Of a stretch of 64,000 nt of DNA, positions 9,401-20,029 are shown piece by piece. Under the pieces are notes generated by a model that was given only the letters and a program-made list of their open reading frames with translations, was not told the DNA's origin and searched no databases. How positions within the stretch are numbered: the stretch's first letter is position 1; each line of letters opens with the position of its first letter. The position numbers and the translations under genes were made by a program. This DNA is from Actinokineospora spheciospongiae (GTDB lineage Bacteria; Actinomycetota; Actinomycetes; Mycobacteriales; Pseudonocardiaceae), in NCBI RefSeq assembly GCF_000564855.1, contig NZ_AYXG01000184.1, positions 1-64,000 on the forward strand, given 5' to 3'.

Positions 9401-10597
9401 GTGCCCGATGTCAGCGGGGAGACCGCACCGGGGTTCGAGGGGGTGCGCGCGGCGTTCGCGGCCAACCTCGACGGCGGGCAGGAGGTCGGCGCCGCGGTCT
9501 CGGTGTACCTGCACGGGCGCAAGGTCGTCGACCTGTGGGGCGGGGTGGCCGACCCCGAGACCGGCCGCCCCTGGGAGCGCGACACCCTCCAGGTCGTCTA
9601 CTCCACCACCAAGGGCGTCACCGCGGCCTGCGCGCACCTGCTGGCCCAGCGTGGTGAGCTGGACCTCGACGCGCCCGTCGCCGAGTACTGGCCGGAGTTC
9701 GCGGCCAACGGCAAGGCGCACATCCCGGTCCGCTGGCTGCTCACCCACCAGGCCGGGCTGTCCGCGCTCGACCGACCGCTCACCCCGGCCGAGGCGATCG
9801 TCGGGGAGCCGGTGGTGGCCGCGCTCGCCGCGCAGCGCCCGGCCTGGGAGCCGGGCACCGCGCACGGCTACCACGGGCACACCCACGGCTGGCTGGTCGG
9901 CGAGGTCGTGCGCCGGGTGACCGGGCGCAGCCTCGGCGCGTTCCTCGCCGAGCAGATCGCCGCACCGCTCGGCCTGGACTTCTGGATCGGGCTGCCGGAG
10001 GCCGAGCAGCACCGGGTCAGCCGCGTGCTCATCCCCGAACTGGACCCGACCGCCCTGGGCGCGGTGGACCTCGACGCGCTGCCCGAAGCGGTGCGCGACG
10101 TGATCGCCGCCTACCTCGACCCGACGTCGCTGACCGCGCGGTCCACGCTGACCGTCGTCCAGCCCGCGCTCGACCTCAACGACCCGGCCGTGCGGGCCGC
10201 CGAGATGCCCTCGTACAACGGCATCGGCACCGCCCGCGCGCTGGCCCGGTTCTACGCCGCGCTCATCGGCGAGGTCGACGGGCACCGCGTCCTCGAACCC
10301 GACACCCTCGCCGCGGCCACCGCGGAACGGGCCGCGGGGGTCGACCTCGTCCTGCGCGTACCCGTCCGGTTCGCCACCGGCTTCGGCCTCCCCACGCCGG
10401 ACGCCTTCTGGTACAGCCCGACGGCCTTCGGCTTCTCCGGTCTCGGCGGGTCGCTGGGCTTCGCCGACCCCGCCGCCGGGCTCGCCTTCGGCTACGTCAT
10501 GAACCACGTCCTGGAGGGCGTGCCGGACCCGCGGGCCGCGAACCTGGTGGCCGCGGTCAACGACGCGGTCCGGGGAGTCGGCGAACCCCACCGGTGA
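9401..10597 (+). CDS. Serine hydrolase of the beta-lactamase / EstB family
   Basis: The 398-residue protein starts VPDVSGETAPGFEGVRAAF, the usual opening of cytosolic beta-lactamase-fold esterases. The active-site SxxK is STTK (Ser68, Lys71), preceded by VVY. The second motif region is YHGHTHGW, where Tyr is the likely general base, and the C-terminal FGFSGLGGS may stand for the KTG box. There is no signal peptide, which argues for an intracellular esterase or carboxylesterase rather than a secreted beta-lactamase. An in-frame ATG at 9335 would add 22 residues (MTCARLLAES) without family similarity, so the later GTG is preferred. The 3-prime end overlaps the convergent alpha/beta hydrolase by 41 bp. 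Confidence 0.8.
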   Translation: MPDVSGETAPGFEGVRAAFAANLDGGQEVGAAVSVYLHGRKVVDLWGGVADPETGRPWERDTLQVVYSTTKGVTAACAHLLAQRGELDLDAPVAEYWPEFAANGKAHIPVRWLLTHQAGLSALDRPLTPAEAIVGEPVVAALAAQRPAWEPGTAHGYHGHTHGWLVGEVVRRVTGRSLGAFLAEQIAAPLGLDFWIGLPEAEQHRVSRVLIPELDPTALGAVDLDALPEAVRDVIAAYLDPTSLTARSTLTVVQPALDLNDPAVRAAEMPSYNGIGTARALARFYAALIGEVDGHRVLEPDTLAAATAERAAGVDLVLRVPVRFATGFGLPTPDAFWYSPTAFGFSGLGGSLGFADPAAGLAFGYVMNHVLEGVPDPRAANLVAAVNDAVRGVGEPHR

Positions 10598-11468
10598 CCG
10601 CCGGACCGGCGCAGTGCCGGGTGAGCACCGGTGTCGCGCCGTTGTCCGCCAGGAACCCGACCAGGACCCTGGCCAGTTCCTCCGGCTGGTCCTCGGGGAT
10701 CAGCGTCGACGAGTCGGCGATCTCGACCAGCTTCCCCAGCGGCAGCAACCCGGCCAGCCGCGGACCGTGCTCGCGCGGCATCATCGCGTCCTGCTCGGCC
10801 CACACCACCAGGGCGGGTCGGTCGAACCGGGCGAGTTGGGCGGTCCACTCCAGCAGCACCGGCGCCTCGGGGGTGCCCGCGGCGAACTTGCGCAGGTCGC
10901 GGCGGATCGCCGCGCTGCCGGTCGCGGGGGCGAACCACCCGTCGAGGACGTCGTCCGGGACGCCGCGCAGGCTCACGCAGCCGAAGGTCTTCCTGCTGTG
11001 GCGGAAGAACCCCGTGCCGAGCAGCTTCATCATCAGCCACACCCCGCCGGGCAGCGCGGACAGCGCCACCAGCGGCCGGGCGGGTGGCGGCGGGAAGTTG
11101 TCGAACGCCTCGCAGGCCACCAGCACCAGCCGGGCCACCCGGTCGGCGCGGCCCTCGCTGACGAGGAACTGCGGGCCGCCCCAGTCGTTCACGACCAGGG
11201 TCACGCCGGTGAGGTCGAGCGCGTCGAGGAAGTCGGCCAGGATGTGCGCCAGGCCGCGCTGGGTGAGGTCGGCGTCCGGGTGCATCGGCGTGCGGTGCCC
11301 GCCGAGCGGCAGCGTCGGCAGGATGCAGCGGTAGCCCGCCAGGTGCGGGAGGACCTTGCGCCACTGGGTTTCGTTCATCGGGAAGCCGTGGGTGAACACC
11401 AGCACCGGCCCGGCGCCCCCGGTGTCCTGGTAGTCGATCCCGCCCGCCGGGAGTTCCACACGAGGCAC
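10557..11468 (-). CDS. Alpha/beta hydrolase with Asp nucleophile (haloalkane dehalogenase / epoxide hydrolase-like)
   Basis: The 303-residue product contains the oxyanion-loop motif HGFPMNETQW and the nucleophile elbow VVNDWGGPQF. The elbow residue is Asp rather than Ser, as in haloalkane dehalogenases and epoxide hydrolases; WAEQDAMMP contains a likely second acid, and the expected C-terminal His is not obvious. The start is GTG (VPRVELPAGG) because GGAGG lies six bases upstream; an in-frame ATG at 11507 would lengthen it by 13 residues. The C-terminal tail (after GFLADNGATP) overlaps the converging serine hydrolase and is Arg/Gly-rich, perhaps a read-through extension. Substrate unknown. 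Confidence 0.75.
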   Translation of the reverse strand: MPRVELPAGGIDYQDTGGAGPVLVFTHGFPMNETQWRKVLPHLAGYRCILPTLPLGGHRTPMHPDADLTQRGLAHILADFLDALDLTGVTLVVNDWGGPQFLVSEGRADRVARLVLVACEAFDNFPPPPARPLVALSALPGGVWLMMKLLGTGFFRHSRKTFGCVSLRGVPDDVLDGWFAPATGSAAIRRDLRKFAAGTPEAPVLLEWTAQLARFDRPALVVWAEQDAMMPREHGPRLAGLLPLGKLVEIADSSTLIPEDQPEELARVLVGFLADNGATPVLTRHCAGPAVTGGVRRLPGPRR

Positions 11469-11575
11469 CGCGAACCCTCCAGGATCTGTGAGATTGTTTC
11501 CGACCATACTCCGAACCGCCGAGTTCCGAGTTCCGGGCGACAACTACACTCCGCCCGCCGGAAGAGGAGGTCGCG

Positions 11576-12193
11576 GTGGACAAGTACGACGTCAAGAAGG
11601 CGCACAGGAACCTCTACTCCGCGCCCTCGAAGGAGTTCACCCTCGTCGACGTGCCCGAGTTCCGGTACGCAGCGGTCGACGGCCGGGGCGACCCGAACAC
11701 CTCACCCGAGTACGCGAACGCGGTCCAAGCCCTCTACTCGGTGGCCTACACGGTGAAGTTCACCTGCCGGAGAACCCTCGGTCGGGACTTCGTGGTCGCT
11801 CCGCTGGAGGGGTTGTGGCGAGCCGACGACCCCACCGCGTTCCTCGCGCGGCGCAAGGAGGCGTGGGAGTGGACCATGATGATCGGCCAGCCGGACTGGG
11901 TCACCGAGGACGTGTTCCGGGCCGCGATCGACGAGGTCGCGGAGAAGAAGGACATCCCCGCGCTCGGACGCGTCAGGCTGCTCACCCTGACCGAGGGGAC
12001 CTGCGCCCAGATCCTGCACATCGGCTCTTACGACGACGAAACCCCGACCCTGGCCCGCCTGCACGAGCACTACCTGCCCGACAACGGCCTGACCTTCAAC
12101 GGCGACCACCACGAGATCTACCTCAGCGACGCACGGCGGACCCCACCCGCCAAGCTCAAGACGATCCTGAGGCAGCCCGTCAAAGCCGAGTAG
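11576..12193 (+). CDS. GyrI-like (SOUL/effector-binding fold) domain protein
   Basis: This 205-residue protein (start VDKYDVKKAHRNLYSAPSKE) matches the stand-alone GyrI-like small-molecule-binding family in length and in motifs: FTLVDVPEFRYAAVDGRGDP near the start, LEGLWW-like PLEGLWRADD in the middle and LHEHYLPDNGLTFNGDHHEIYLSD at the end. The family binds or hydrolyses small cyclic or aromatic ligands; the ligand here is not deducible. GAAGAGGAGG before the GTG at 11576 fixes the start. It is divergent from the alpha/beta hydrolase, sharing a 107-bp promoter region that contains a TACACT -10-like box. Confidence 0.85.
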   Translation: MDKYDVKKAHRNLYSAPSKEFTLVDVPEFRYAAVDGRGDPNTSPEYANAVQALYSVAYTVKFTCRRTLGRDFVVAPLEGLWRADDPTAFLARRKEAWEWTMMIGQPDWVTEDVFRAAIDEVAEKKDIPALGRVRLLTLTEGTCAQILHIGSYDDETPTLARLHEHYLPDNGLTFNGDHHEIYLSDARRTPPAKLKTILRQPVKAE

Positions 12194-12222
12194 CCCGTGC
12201 AGGAGGTGCCCCCTGCACGGGC
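12193..12222. terminator. Bidirectional hairpin between convergent genes
   Basis: An 11-bp perfect stem (GCCCGTGCAGG at 12193-12203 with CCTGCACGGGC at 12212-12222) lies between the ends of the GyrI-like gene and the methyltransferase. No U-tract follows, as is common in high-GC actinobacteria. Confidence 0.7.
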
Positions 12223-12256
12223 GGTGCGACACACCGTCCGAAGTGGACGGGCGGTT

Positions 12257-13084
12257 TCAGAGCGGCTTCTGGGCGACCACGATCGCGTAACCGGACTCGG
12301 GGATCTTGCTGAAGCGCACGGCGTCGACACCGATCTTCTCGGTGACCTCCGCGGGCATGCCGTAGTCGGCTTCGATGCGCTCGGCCATGGAGCGGAAGCC
12401 GTCGTCGACCGCCTGCATGGTGCGTTCGAGGATGTGGTCGCCGATCTCGACCAGCTCGACCAGCTCCAGGCCCGCGTTCTCCACCTTGGCGGGGATCTCG
12501 GAGAGCTTGTTGTACTGGCAGCGCACCGAAGCGTAGTAGGCGTCGAGGAATTCCCTGGTCGGGGCGTCGACGGGGGCCCGCTCCACGCAGTCGGCGACCA
12601 CGAGGCGCCCGCCGGGCTTGAGGACCCGGGCGATCTGGGCGAGGGTCGCGCTCCAGTCGGCCACGTGGATGAGGCACTCGCTGGACCAGGCGTGGTCGAA
12701 GGACTCGTCCTCGAAGGGCATGGCGTTGACGTCGGTGTGCTGCACCGTGATGACGTCGTCGAGCCCCTCGGCGGTGACCCGCTCCTGGGCCAGCTTGAGC
12801 TGGTAGGCGCCGATGTCGATGCCCACCACCGACACGCCCTTGGTGCGGACGGCGCGGACGGCGGGCGCGGCGTTGCCGCACCCCACGTCGAGGAGCCGCT
12901 GGCCCGGTAACGGGTTGACCCGGTCGAGCATCATGTCGGTCATGCGGTTGGTGGCCTCGGCCATCGAGGCGTTGTCCTCGTCGTTCTCCCAGTAGCCGAC
13001 GTGCATGTTGCCGCCGAGGATCACGATGGAAGCCTCGGTGAGCGCCGCATACTGGGGGTTGATGTCGTCGACCTGTGTCGTCAT
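12257..13084 (-). CDS. SAM-dependent methyltransferase, natural-product O-methyltransferase type
   Basis: The 275-residue class I methyltransferase has motif I LLDVGCGNAAPAVRA, acidic loop VVGIDIGAYQL, and ARVLKPGGRLVVADCVE post-motif. The opening (NPQYAALTEASIVILGGNMHVGYW) is that of polyketide/macrolide sugar O-methyltransferases such as the rifamycin 27-O-methyltransferase group. The likely role is O-methylation of a secondary metabolite; no biosynthetic cluster surrounds it, so the substrate is unknown. The upstream 160 bp is relatively AT-rich and contains TAGATT-like -10 sequence. It stands alone between convergent and tandem genes. Confidence 0.8.
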   Translation of the reverse strand: MTTQVDDINPQYAALTEASIVILGGNMHVGYWENDEDNASMAEATNRMTDMMLDRVNPLPGQRLLDVGCGNAAPAVRAVRTKGVSVVGIDIGAYQLKLAQERVTAEGLDDVITVQHTDVNAMPFEDESFDHAWSSECLIHVADWSATLAQIARVLKPGGRLVVADCVERAPVDAPTREFLDAYYASVRCQYNKLSEIPAKVENAGLELVELVEIGDHILERTMQAVDDGFRSMAERIEADYGMPAEVTEKIGVDAVRFSKIPESGYAIVVAQKPL

Positions 13085-13246
13085 TGTCCCAATCTATCGG
13101 TATCGGAGGCTTGTCGTCCTTGTCTTGATCAAAGACCCGACAGCGCCACCGCGACGATCGGCGACAAGCGGAAATCGGACGCGCGACAGGGGTGGACCTG
13201 TTGCGGAACAACCCGATCGGACCTGTCCCGGGTGTTTCGCGGCCTG

Positions 13247-13801
13247 CTAGTGCGCGGGCCGCGCCTGCTTCCGCACGCGGAAGCGGAGCATGGTGACCGC
13301 GCCCGACCGGGTGTTGCCGATGGGTTCCAGGTCGACCCTGCCGAGTCCGGGGGGCGAGAAGCGGACACCGTCGCCGAGCAGCACCGGCAGGACGTACACC
13401 AGGACCTCGTCGACGAGCCCGTGCCGCAGGCACTGGGCGGCCACGTCGGCACCGAGGACCTCCAGGTCCTTGCCACCCGCGGCGGCGCGGGCGGTGGCGA
13501 CGGCCTCCTCGATCCCGCAGGTGAGGAACGTGACGGTGGGGTCCGGTTCCGCGGGGGGCTCGTGGGTGAGGACGAACTGCGGTCCCCCGTCGTAGCCGGT
13601 GTCGTCGGCGGACATGCGCTTGGCGACCTCGTAGGTGCCCCGGCCGACGAGCATGGCGCCGGTGGCCGCCATGACCTCCGGGAACACGTCCGCGGTCAGG
13701 TGCTCGGCGATCCAGCCCATCGCGTGGTCGGGACCGGCGATGAAACCGTCCAGCGACATCGCCCGGTTCACGACCACCTTGCCGGTGCCCACACCACTCA
13801 T
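13247..13801 (-). CDS. Dihydrofolate reductase-fold (RibD C-terminal) family reductase
   Basis: The 184-residue product begins MSGVGTGKVVVNRAMSLDGF, the standard opening of RibD-C/DHFR-like proteins, followed by MLVGRGTYEVA, VLTHEP and KDLEVLGADVAAQCLRHGLVDE. These NADPH-dependent reductases are abundant in actinobacteria, mostly with unknown substrates. GGAGAG precedes the ATG at 13801; open frame further upstream lacks family similarity. It lies between the methyltransferase and the ABC-F gene, all on the same strand, but with gaps of 162 and 176 bp that argue for separate promoters. Confidence 0.85.
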   Translation of the reverse strand: MSGVGTGKVVVNRAMSLDGFIAGPDHAMGWIAEHLTADVFPEVMAATGAMLVGRGTYEVAKRMSADDTGYDGGPQFVLTHEPPAEPDPTVTFLTCGIEEAVATARAAAGGKDLEVLGADVAAQCLRHGLVDEVLVYVLPVLLGDGVRFSPPGLGRVDLEPIGNTRSGAVTMLRFRVRKQARPAH

Positions 13802-13977
13802 GCGTCTCTCCAAGAATCCGAAGCCCGAGACCGGAGCATAGTGCGACCCGCGTACCCCACCGCCCACCACTGCCGATCCCGGTCGGCTCGCACTGGCCCC
13901 TCCCGATCAGCGGCGACCTGCGGTGGGCGGCGCGGGCCACGCCGCGCCCACGCCACCCCAGTCCACTCGCGACACCG

Positions 13978-15534
<1,557 letters not shown>

Positions 15535-15548
15535 GGTTCTTCCTCGAT

Positions 15549-15638
15549 GACCCCGGGGCACGGCGTGCCGGATTCGACCCCGGGCGCGGCGCGGCCGGGG
15601 TTGGGCGGTGGGCCCGCGCGGAGCGCGGCCCGGGGTCG
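15549..15638 (-). promoter_or_regulatory. Attenuator of the ABC-F gene: three competing stem arms
   Basis: On the transcript, arm 1 (CGACCCCGGGC, 15638-15628) is perfectly complementary to arm 2 (GCCCGGGGTCG, 15585-15575). It is also complementary to arm 3 (CCCGGGGTC, 15557-15549), which sits just before the GAGGAAG ribosome site. Arm 1 starts two bases after the stop of the leader peptide, so a ribosome stalled there would mask it and change which pairing forms. A further GC hairpin lies inside the arm 1/arm 2 loop. The pairings are seen; the switching is inferred. Confidence 0.6.
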
Positions 15639-15640
15639 CC

Positions 15641-15664
15641 TCAGAGGAAGAAGAGTTGCTGCAC
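15641..15664 (-). CDS. Seven-residue leader peptide (M/V-QQLFFL) upstream of ABC-F
   Basis: GTG-CAG-CAA-CTC-TTC-TTC-CTC-TGA encodes VQQLFFL, read as MQQLFFL. A -10-like TATCGT (15677-15672) lies seven bases upstream of the GTG, the spacing of actinobacterial leaderless transcripts. An AT-rich patch (GATATTTCGG region, 15712-15702) sits where a WhiB7/WblC-type activator would contact the promoter. Leader peptides rich in Leu/Phe ahead of ABC-F genes are known stalling sensors for ribosome-targeting drugs; the function here is inferred. Confidence 0.55.
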   Translation of the reverse strand: MQQLFFL

Positions 15665-15850
15665 GGAGTGGACGATAGCGGCGGCGCCGCGGGGGTGCAG
15701 CCGAAATATCGATCACCTGTCCGAGTGGCCCGGGGAGGCAGTCGGGTGGTCTTCCTTGTCCTGTTTGCCCCGGCGTGCCAGATTGTCACTCTGCGTGTCG
15801 TACACATCACACGGTTCCGGTCCGTGATGCGCCCGTACCCGCGGGTAGCG

Positions 15851-15871
15851 TTAGTTAGCGCAGGCAACTAA
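15851..15871. promoter_or_regulatory. Inverted repeat upstream of the CAR gene
   Basis: TTAGTT (15851-15856) and AACTAA (15866-15871) form a perfect 6-bp inverted repeat with a 9-bp spacer, 54 bp before the CAR start. It overlaps the downstream end of a TAGCGT -10-like box (15846-15851). The size and symmetry fit a dimeric repressor such as TetR or MarR. No regulator gene is adjacent. Confidence 0.4.
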
Positions 15872-15924
15872 ATGCGCTCGGGTCCGATGAGGTGCCCCCG
15901 CGTGACGGGCAAAAGGGGCTGACA

Positions 15925-18900
15925 ATGACGATGCTTTCGCCGTCCGACACCACCACCGACTCCCGCGCCGCCGCGCTGCGCGCGAACGACGACCAGGTCC
16001 GGGGCGCCACACCGCTTGCCGAGGTCGAAGCGGTGGTGGGCGACCCCGGGGTGCGGCTCGCGCCGACGCTGGAAGCGGTCATGACCGGCTACGCCGACCG
16101 GCCCGCCATCGGCGAACGGGTGCGGGAACCGGTGCGCGACCCGGCCACCGGGCGCACCACCGCCCGGCTCGCCGCCACCTACACGACCACCACCTACGGC
16201 GAGCTGTGGGCTTCGGTGACCGCGGTCGCCGCCGAACTGGCGCACGACGCGGCGAACCCGTTGCGCGCCGGGGACTTCGTCGCCGTCCTCGGGTTCACCA
16301 GCGGGGACTACACCACGATCGACCTGGCGTGCCTCCGGTCGGGCGCGGTGGTCGTGCCGTTGCAGGCGGGCGCGCCCGCGGGCCAACTGGCGCCGATCGT
16401 CACCGAGACCGCGCCCAAGGTGCTGGCCACCAGCGTCGAGCGGATCGACACGGCGGTCGAGGTGGTGCTGACCACCGAGTCGGTGCGCCGCGTCGTGGTG
16501 TTCGACCACCGGCCCGAGGTCGACGACGAGCGCGCGGCCGTCGACGCGGCGCGGCGGCGGCTGGTCGAGGCTGGGTCGACGGTCACCGTCGACCCGCTGG
16601 TGGCCGTCCGCGAGCGCGGCGCCGCCCTCCCGGCGCCGCCGGTGTTCACCCCGGCCGAGGACGAGGACCCGCTGGCGCTGCTGGTCTACACCTCCGGCAG
16701 CACCGGCGCCCCCAAGGGCGCGATGTACCCCGAGCGGCTGGTGAAGGCGCTGTTCGGCTGGTCGTGGAGCAGCAGCGACATCCCCTCGCTCGGCTTCAAC
16801 TTCATGCCGATGAGCCACCTGGCCGGGCGGGTGGCGCTGTACGGCACGTTCGTCCGCGGCGGCATCGCCCACTTCACCGCCCGCAGCGACCTGTCCACCC
16901 TGTTCGAGGACATCGCGCTGGTCCGCCCGACCGAACTGCTGCTGGTGCCCAGGGTGTGCGACATGCTCTTCCAGCGCTACCAGTCCGAAGTGGACCGCCT
17001 CGGTCCGGGGTCGGAGGACGCGGTGAAGGCCGACCTGCGGGAGAACTTCCTCGGCGGCCGGGTGCTGCACGCGACCGTCGGCACCGCGCCGATCTCCGCG
17101 GAGATGTCCGCGTTCGTCTCCTCCGTCCTGGGCATCGAGCTGCACGACGGCTACGGGTCGACCGAGGCGGGCGGGCTGATGATGGACCACCGGCTGGTGC
17201 GCCCGCCGGTGCTGGACTACAAGCTGGTCGACGTCCCCGAGCTGGGCTACTTCACCACCGACACCCCGTACCCGCGCGGTGAGCTGCTGGTGAAGACCGC
17301 CACGATCATCCCCGGCTACTACAAGCGGCCCGACGTCACCGCCGAGGTCTTCGACGAGGACGGGTTCTACCGCACCGGCGACATCATGGCCGAGACCGCG
17401 CCGGACACCCTGCACTACGTCGACCGGCGCAAGAACGTGCTCAAGCTGTCGCAGGGCGAGTTCGTGGCGGTCTCGCACCTGGAGGCGGTGTTCGCGTCCA
17501 GCCCGCTGGTGCGGCAGATCTACGTGCACGGCAGCAGCGAGCGGGCGTACCTGCTGGCGGTGGTCGTGCCGACCGACAAGGCGCTCGCGGCGGCGGGCGG
17601 CGACGCGGGCGCGCTCAAGGCGCTGCTGGCGGAGTCGTTGCAGCAGGTCGGGCGGCAGGCGGAGCTGAACTCCTACGAGGTCCCGCGCGACCTGATCGTG
17701 GAGACCGAACCGTTCAGCAACGAGAACGGCCTGCTCTCCGACGTCCGCAAGCTGCTGCGGCCCCGGCTCAAGGAGCGCTACGGCGAGCGCCTGGAACAGC
17801 TCTACCGCGACCTGGCGCAGGGTGAGGTCGACGGCCTGCGGGCGCTGCGCGGTTCCGCCGGTGACCGGCCCGTGCTGGAGACAGTCGGCCTGGCCGCCGC
17901 CGCGCTGCTCGGCCGGTCCAGCACGGAGATCAGCCCGGAGGCGCACTTCACCGACCTGGGCGGCGACTCGCTCTCGGCGCTGTCGTTCTCCAACCTGCTG
18001 CACGAGACCTTCGGCGTGCAGGTGCCGGTCAGCGTGATCGTCAGCGCGGCGAACGACCTGCGCGGGATCGCCAGGCACATCGAGGCCGCCCGCGAGTCCG
18101 GCACCCGACGCCCCACCGCGGCCTCCGTGCACGGCGTGGGCGCCACCCGCGTGCGCGCCACCGACCTGACCCTGGACAAGTTCATCGACGCCCGCACCCT
18201 CGCCGAGGCGCCGGGCCTGCCCCGGCCGACCGGGACGCCGACCACGGTCCTGCTGACCGGCGCGAACGGCTACCTGGGCCGCTTCCTGTGCCTGGTGTGG
18301 CTGGAACGACTGGCCGCGACCGGCGGCAAGCTCGTCTGCGTCGTGCGCGGCAGTGACGCCGAAGCGGCCCGCGCCCGGCTCGACGCCGCCTTCGACAGCG
18401 GCGACGCGGACCTGCTCGCGCACTACCGGCGGCTGGCCGCCGAGCACCTGGAGGTCGTCGCGGGCGACATCGGCGAACCGGACCTCGGCCTGGACGGGCC
18501 GACCTGGGAGCGGCTGGCCGACGGCGTCGACCTGATCGTGCACCCGGCGGCCCTGGTCAACCACGTGCTGCCCTACGACCAGTTGTTCGGGCCGAACGTG
18601 GTCGGCACGGCCGAGCTGATCCGGATGGCGATCACCAGCCGGGTCAAGCCGTTCGTGTACCTGTCCACGGTGGCCGTGGTCGAGGGCCGCGAGTTCGCCG
18701 AGGACGCCGACGTGCGGGTGGCGAGCCCGGAGCGGCCGATCGACGAGTCGTACGCCAACGGCTACGCCAACAGCAAGTGGGCGGGCGAGGTGCTGCTGCG
18801 CGAGGCGCACGACGCGGTCGGCCTGCCGGTGCGCGCCTTCCGGTCGGACATGATCCTCGCCCACACCCGCTACACCGGGCAGCTCAACGTCCCGGACATG

Positions 18901-19416
18901 TTCACCCGCCTGCTGTTCAGCGTGCTCACCACCGGCCTCGCCCCGCGCTCGTTCTACCGCACCGACGGCGACCGCCCGCGCGCCCACTACGACGGCCTGC
19001 CCGCCGACTTCACCGCCGAGTCGATCACCGCCCTCGGCGCGGGCGCCACCGAGGGCCACGCCACCTTCAACGTCCTCAACCCGCACGAGGACGGCCTCTC
19101 CCTGGACGTGTTCGTCGACTGGCTGGTCGACGCGGGCCACCCGATCCAGCGCATCGACGACTACGCCGAGTGGATCGCCAGGCTGGAGACCGCCCTGCGC
19201 GCCCTGCCGGAGAAGCGGCGCCAGCACTCCCTGCTGCCGCTGCTGCACGCCTTCGCCCACCCCGCCGAACCGGTCGACGGCTCGCACATCCCGGCCACCC
19301 TGTTCCACAAGGCCGTACGCGCGGAGAAGATCGGCCCCGAGCAGGACATCCCCCACCTGTCGGCGGCGCTGATCACCAAGTACGCCGACGACCTCAAGGG
19401 ATTGGGCATCCTCTGA
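15925..19416 (+). CDS. car: Carboxylic acid reductase (ATP/NADPH-dependent, three-domain CAR)
   Basis: The 1163-residue enzyme has the full CAR length. The adenylation domain contains [18 protein letters not shown] near residues 252-269 and the YGSTEAGG and YRTGDI motifs. A phosphopantetheine carrier follows ([10 protein letters not shown], attachment Ser682). The terminal reductase is an extended SDR with NADPH motif TGANGYLG from about residue 778 and catalytic YANSKWAGE. CARs activate a carboxylic acid as acyl-AMP, load it on the carrier thiol and reduce it to an aldehyde. A phosphopantetheinyl transferase must come from elsewhere, as none is in the window. AAAGGGG precedes the ATG at 15925; a second ATG follows six bases later. 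Substrate range, aromatic or fatty acid, is not predictable here. Confidence 0.95.
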   Translation: MTMLSPSDTTTDSRAAALRANDDQVRGATPLAEVEAVVGDPGVRLAPTLEAVMTGYADRPAIGERVREPVRDPATGRTTARLAATYTTTTYGELWASVTAVAAELAHDAANPLRAGDFVAVLGFTSGDYTTIDLACLRSGAVVVPLQAGAPAGQLAPIVTETAPKVLATSVERIDTAVEVVLTTESVRRVVVFDHRPEVDDERAAVDAARRRLVEAGSTVTVDPLVAVRERGAALPAPPVFTPAEDEDPLALLVYTSGSTGAPKGAMYPERLVKALFGWSWSSSDIPSLGFNFMPMSHLAGRVALYGTFVRGGIAHFTARSDLSTLFEDIALVRPTELLLVPRVCDMLFQRYQSEVDRLGPGSEDAVKADLRENFLGGRVLHATVGTAPISAEMSAFVSSVLGIELHDGYGSTEAGGLMMDHRLVRPPVLDYKLVDVPELGYFTTDTPYPRGELLVKTATIIPGYYKRPDVTAEVFDEDGFYRTGDIMAETAPDTLHYVDRRKNVLKLSQGEFVAVSHLEAVFASSPLVRQIYVHGSSERAYLLAVVVPTDKALAAAGGDAGALKALLAESLQQVGRQAELNSYEVPRDLIVETEPFSNENGLLSDVRKLLRPRLKERYGERLEQLYRDLAQGEVDGLRALRGSAGDRPVLETVGLAAAALLGRSSTEISPEAHFTDLGGDSLSALSFSNLLHETFGVQVPVSVIVSAANDLRGIARHIEAARESGTRRPTAASVHGVGATRVRATDLTLDKFIDARTLAEAPGLPRPTGTPTTVLLTGANGYLGRFLCLVWLERLAATGGKLVCVVRGSDAEAARARLDAAFDSGDADLLAHYRRLAAEHLEVVAGDIGEPDLGLDGPTWERLADGVDLIVHPAALVNHVLPYDQLFGPNVVGTAELIRMAITSRVKPFVYLSTVAVVEGREFAEDADVRVASPERPIDESYANGYANSKWAGEVLLREAHDAVGLPVRAFRSDMILAHTRYTGQLNVPDMFTRLLFSVLTTGLAPRSFYRTDGDRPRAHYDGLPADFTAESITALGAGATEGHATFNVLNPHEDGLSLDVFVDWLVDAGHPIQRIDDYAEWIARLETALRALPEKRRQHSLLPLLHAFAHPAEPVDGSHIPATLFHKAVRAEKIGPEQDIPHLSAALITKYADDLKGLGIL

Positions 19417-19422
19417 GGAGCG

Positions 19423-19463
19423 GGTGGTCGGTTCGCGCACCCCACGTGCGCGAACCGACCACC
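19423..19463 (+). terminator. Strong 17-bp hairpin after the CAR gene
   Basis: A perfect 17-bp inverted repeat (19423-19439 with 19447-19463) encloses a 7-base loop, starting six bases after the CAR stop codon. It is one of the cleanest terminators in the window and lacks a U-tract. Confidence 0.85.
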
Positions 19464-19614
19464 GCGCCGAGACCGGCGCTGTCCGTTGCGTTGGTATCAA
19501 CGAGTGAACATGTTCCGACACCACCACTCGGAATGCCGCACTAAGTACGGTTCCGGGCAAGGGGAGCACCGGTGCCGCATCACCCGGATCGACAACGTCC
19601 GCCTTGGGGATTCC

Positions 19615-19958
19615 GTGCGCCGGTTCCGACGAATGGTCATGTCGGCCGTCCTGCTCGCCTGCGCGGGCGGCATGGCGGTCACCTCCGCCGCTGTCGCCGA
19701 CCCGGCCCGTGCGCCGCACACCTCGACGGCTCACCGGACGAGACGTTCGCCATCTGGTCGGACCGGGACGTGGTGCACGCCTGGCCCGGGCACAGCGGGT
19801 GGAGCACGATGACCAACGGCGCGGCCGACAGCCTGATCAGGGTGGACTGGGACCCGAGCACCGGCTACCGGCTCCTCGTGGCCAACGTCAACGGGAGTGG
19901 CCACTGGTGCACCAGCTACCTGCCCTCCCGCGGTTGGAACAACTGGTTCAAGTGCTGA
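19615..19958 (+). pseudogene. Small secreted protein gene broken by a frameshift
   Basis: One frame encodes a textbook signal peptide from GTG 19615 (VRRFRRMVMSAVLLACAGG, then TSAAVADPA). A different frame, from about 19710 to the TGA at 19956-19958, encodes a Trp/Gly-rich mature domain (FAIWSDRDVVHAWPGHSG, VANVNGSGHWCTSYLPSRGW, ending NNWFKC) with two Cys residues. The frames meet around 19695-19730. A single-base indel would join them to a secreted protein of about 114 residues. It is therefore a recent pseudogene, a sequencing error, or less likely a programmed frameshift. A separate GTG at 19572 with a good GGGGAG site opens the second frame but gives an implausible Arg/Pro-rich N-terminus. 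I do not recognise the mature domain. Confidence 0.5.
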
Positions 19959-20029
19959 ACCGCACTCGGACCACGGCACGGGCACCGGGCGGCGCGGGGG
20001 GCCCGGGGCGGTGCCACGCCGGTCCGGCG

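Noticed and set aside
15868-19734. 1288-codon antisense frame across CAR
   Set aside because: It mirrors the CAR reading frame and has no domain; CAR is fully supported on the other strand.
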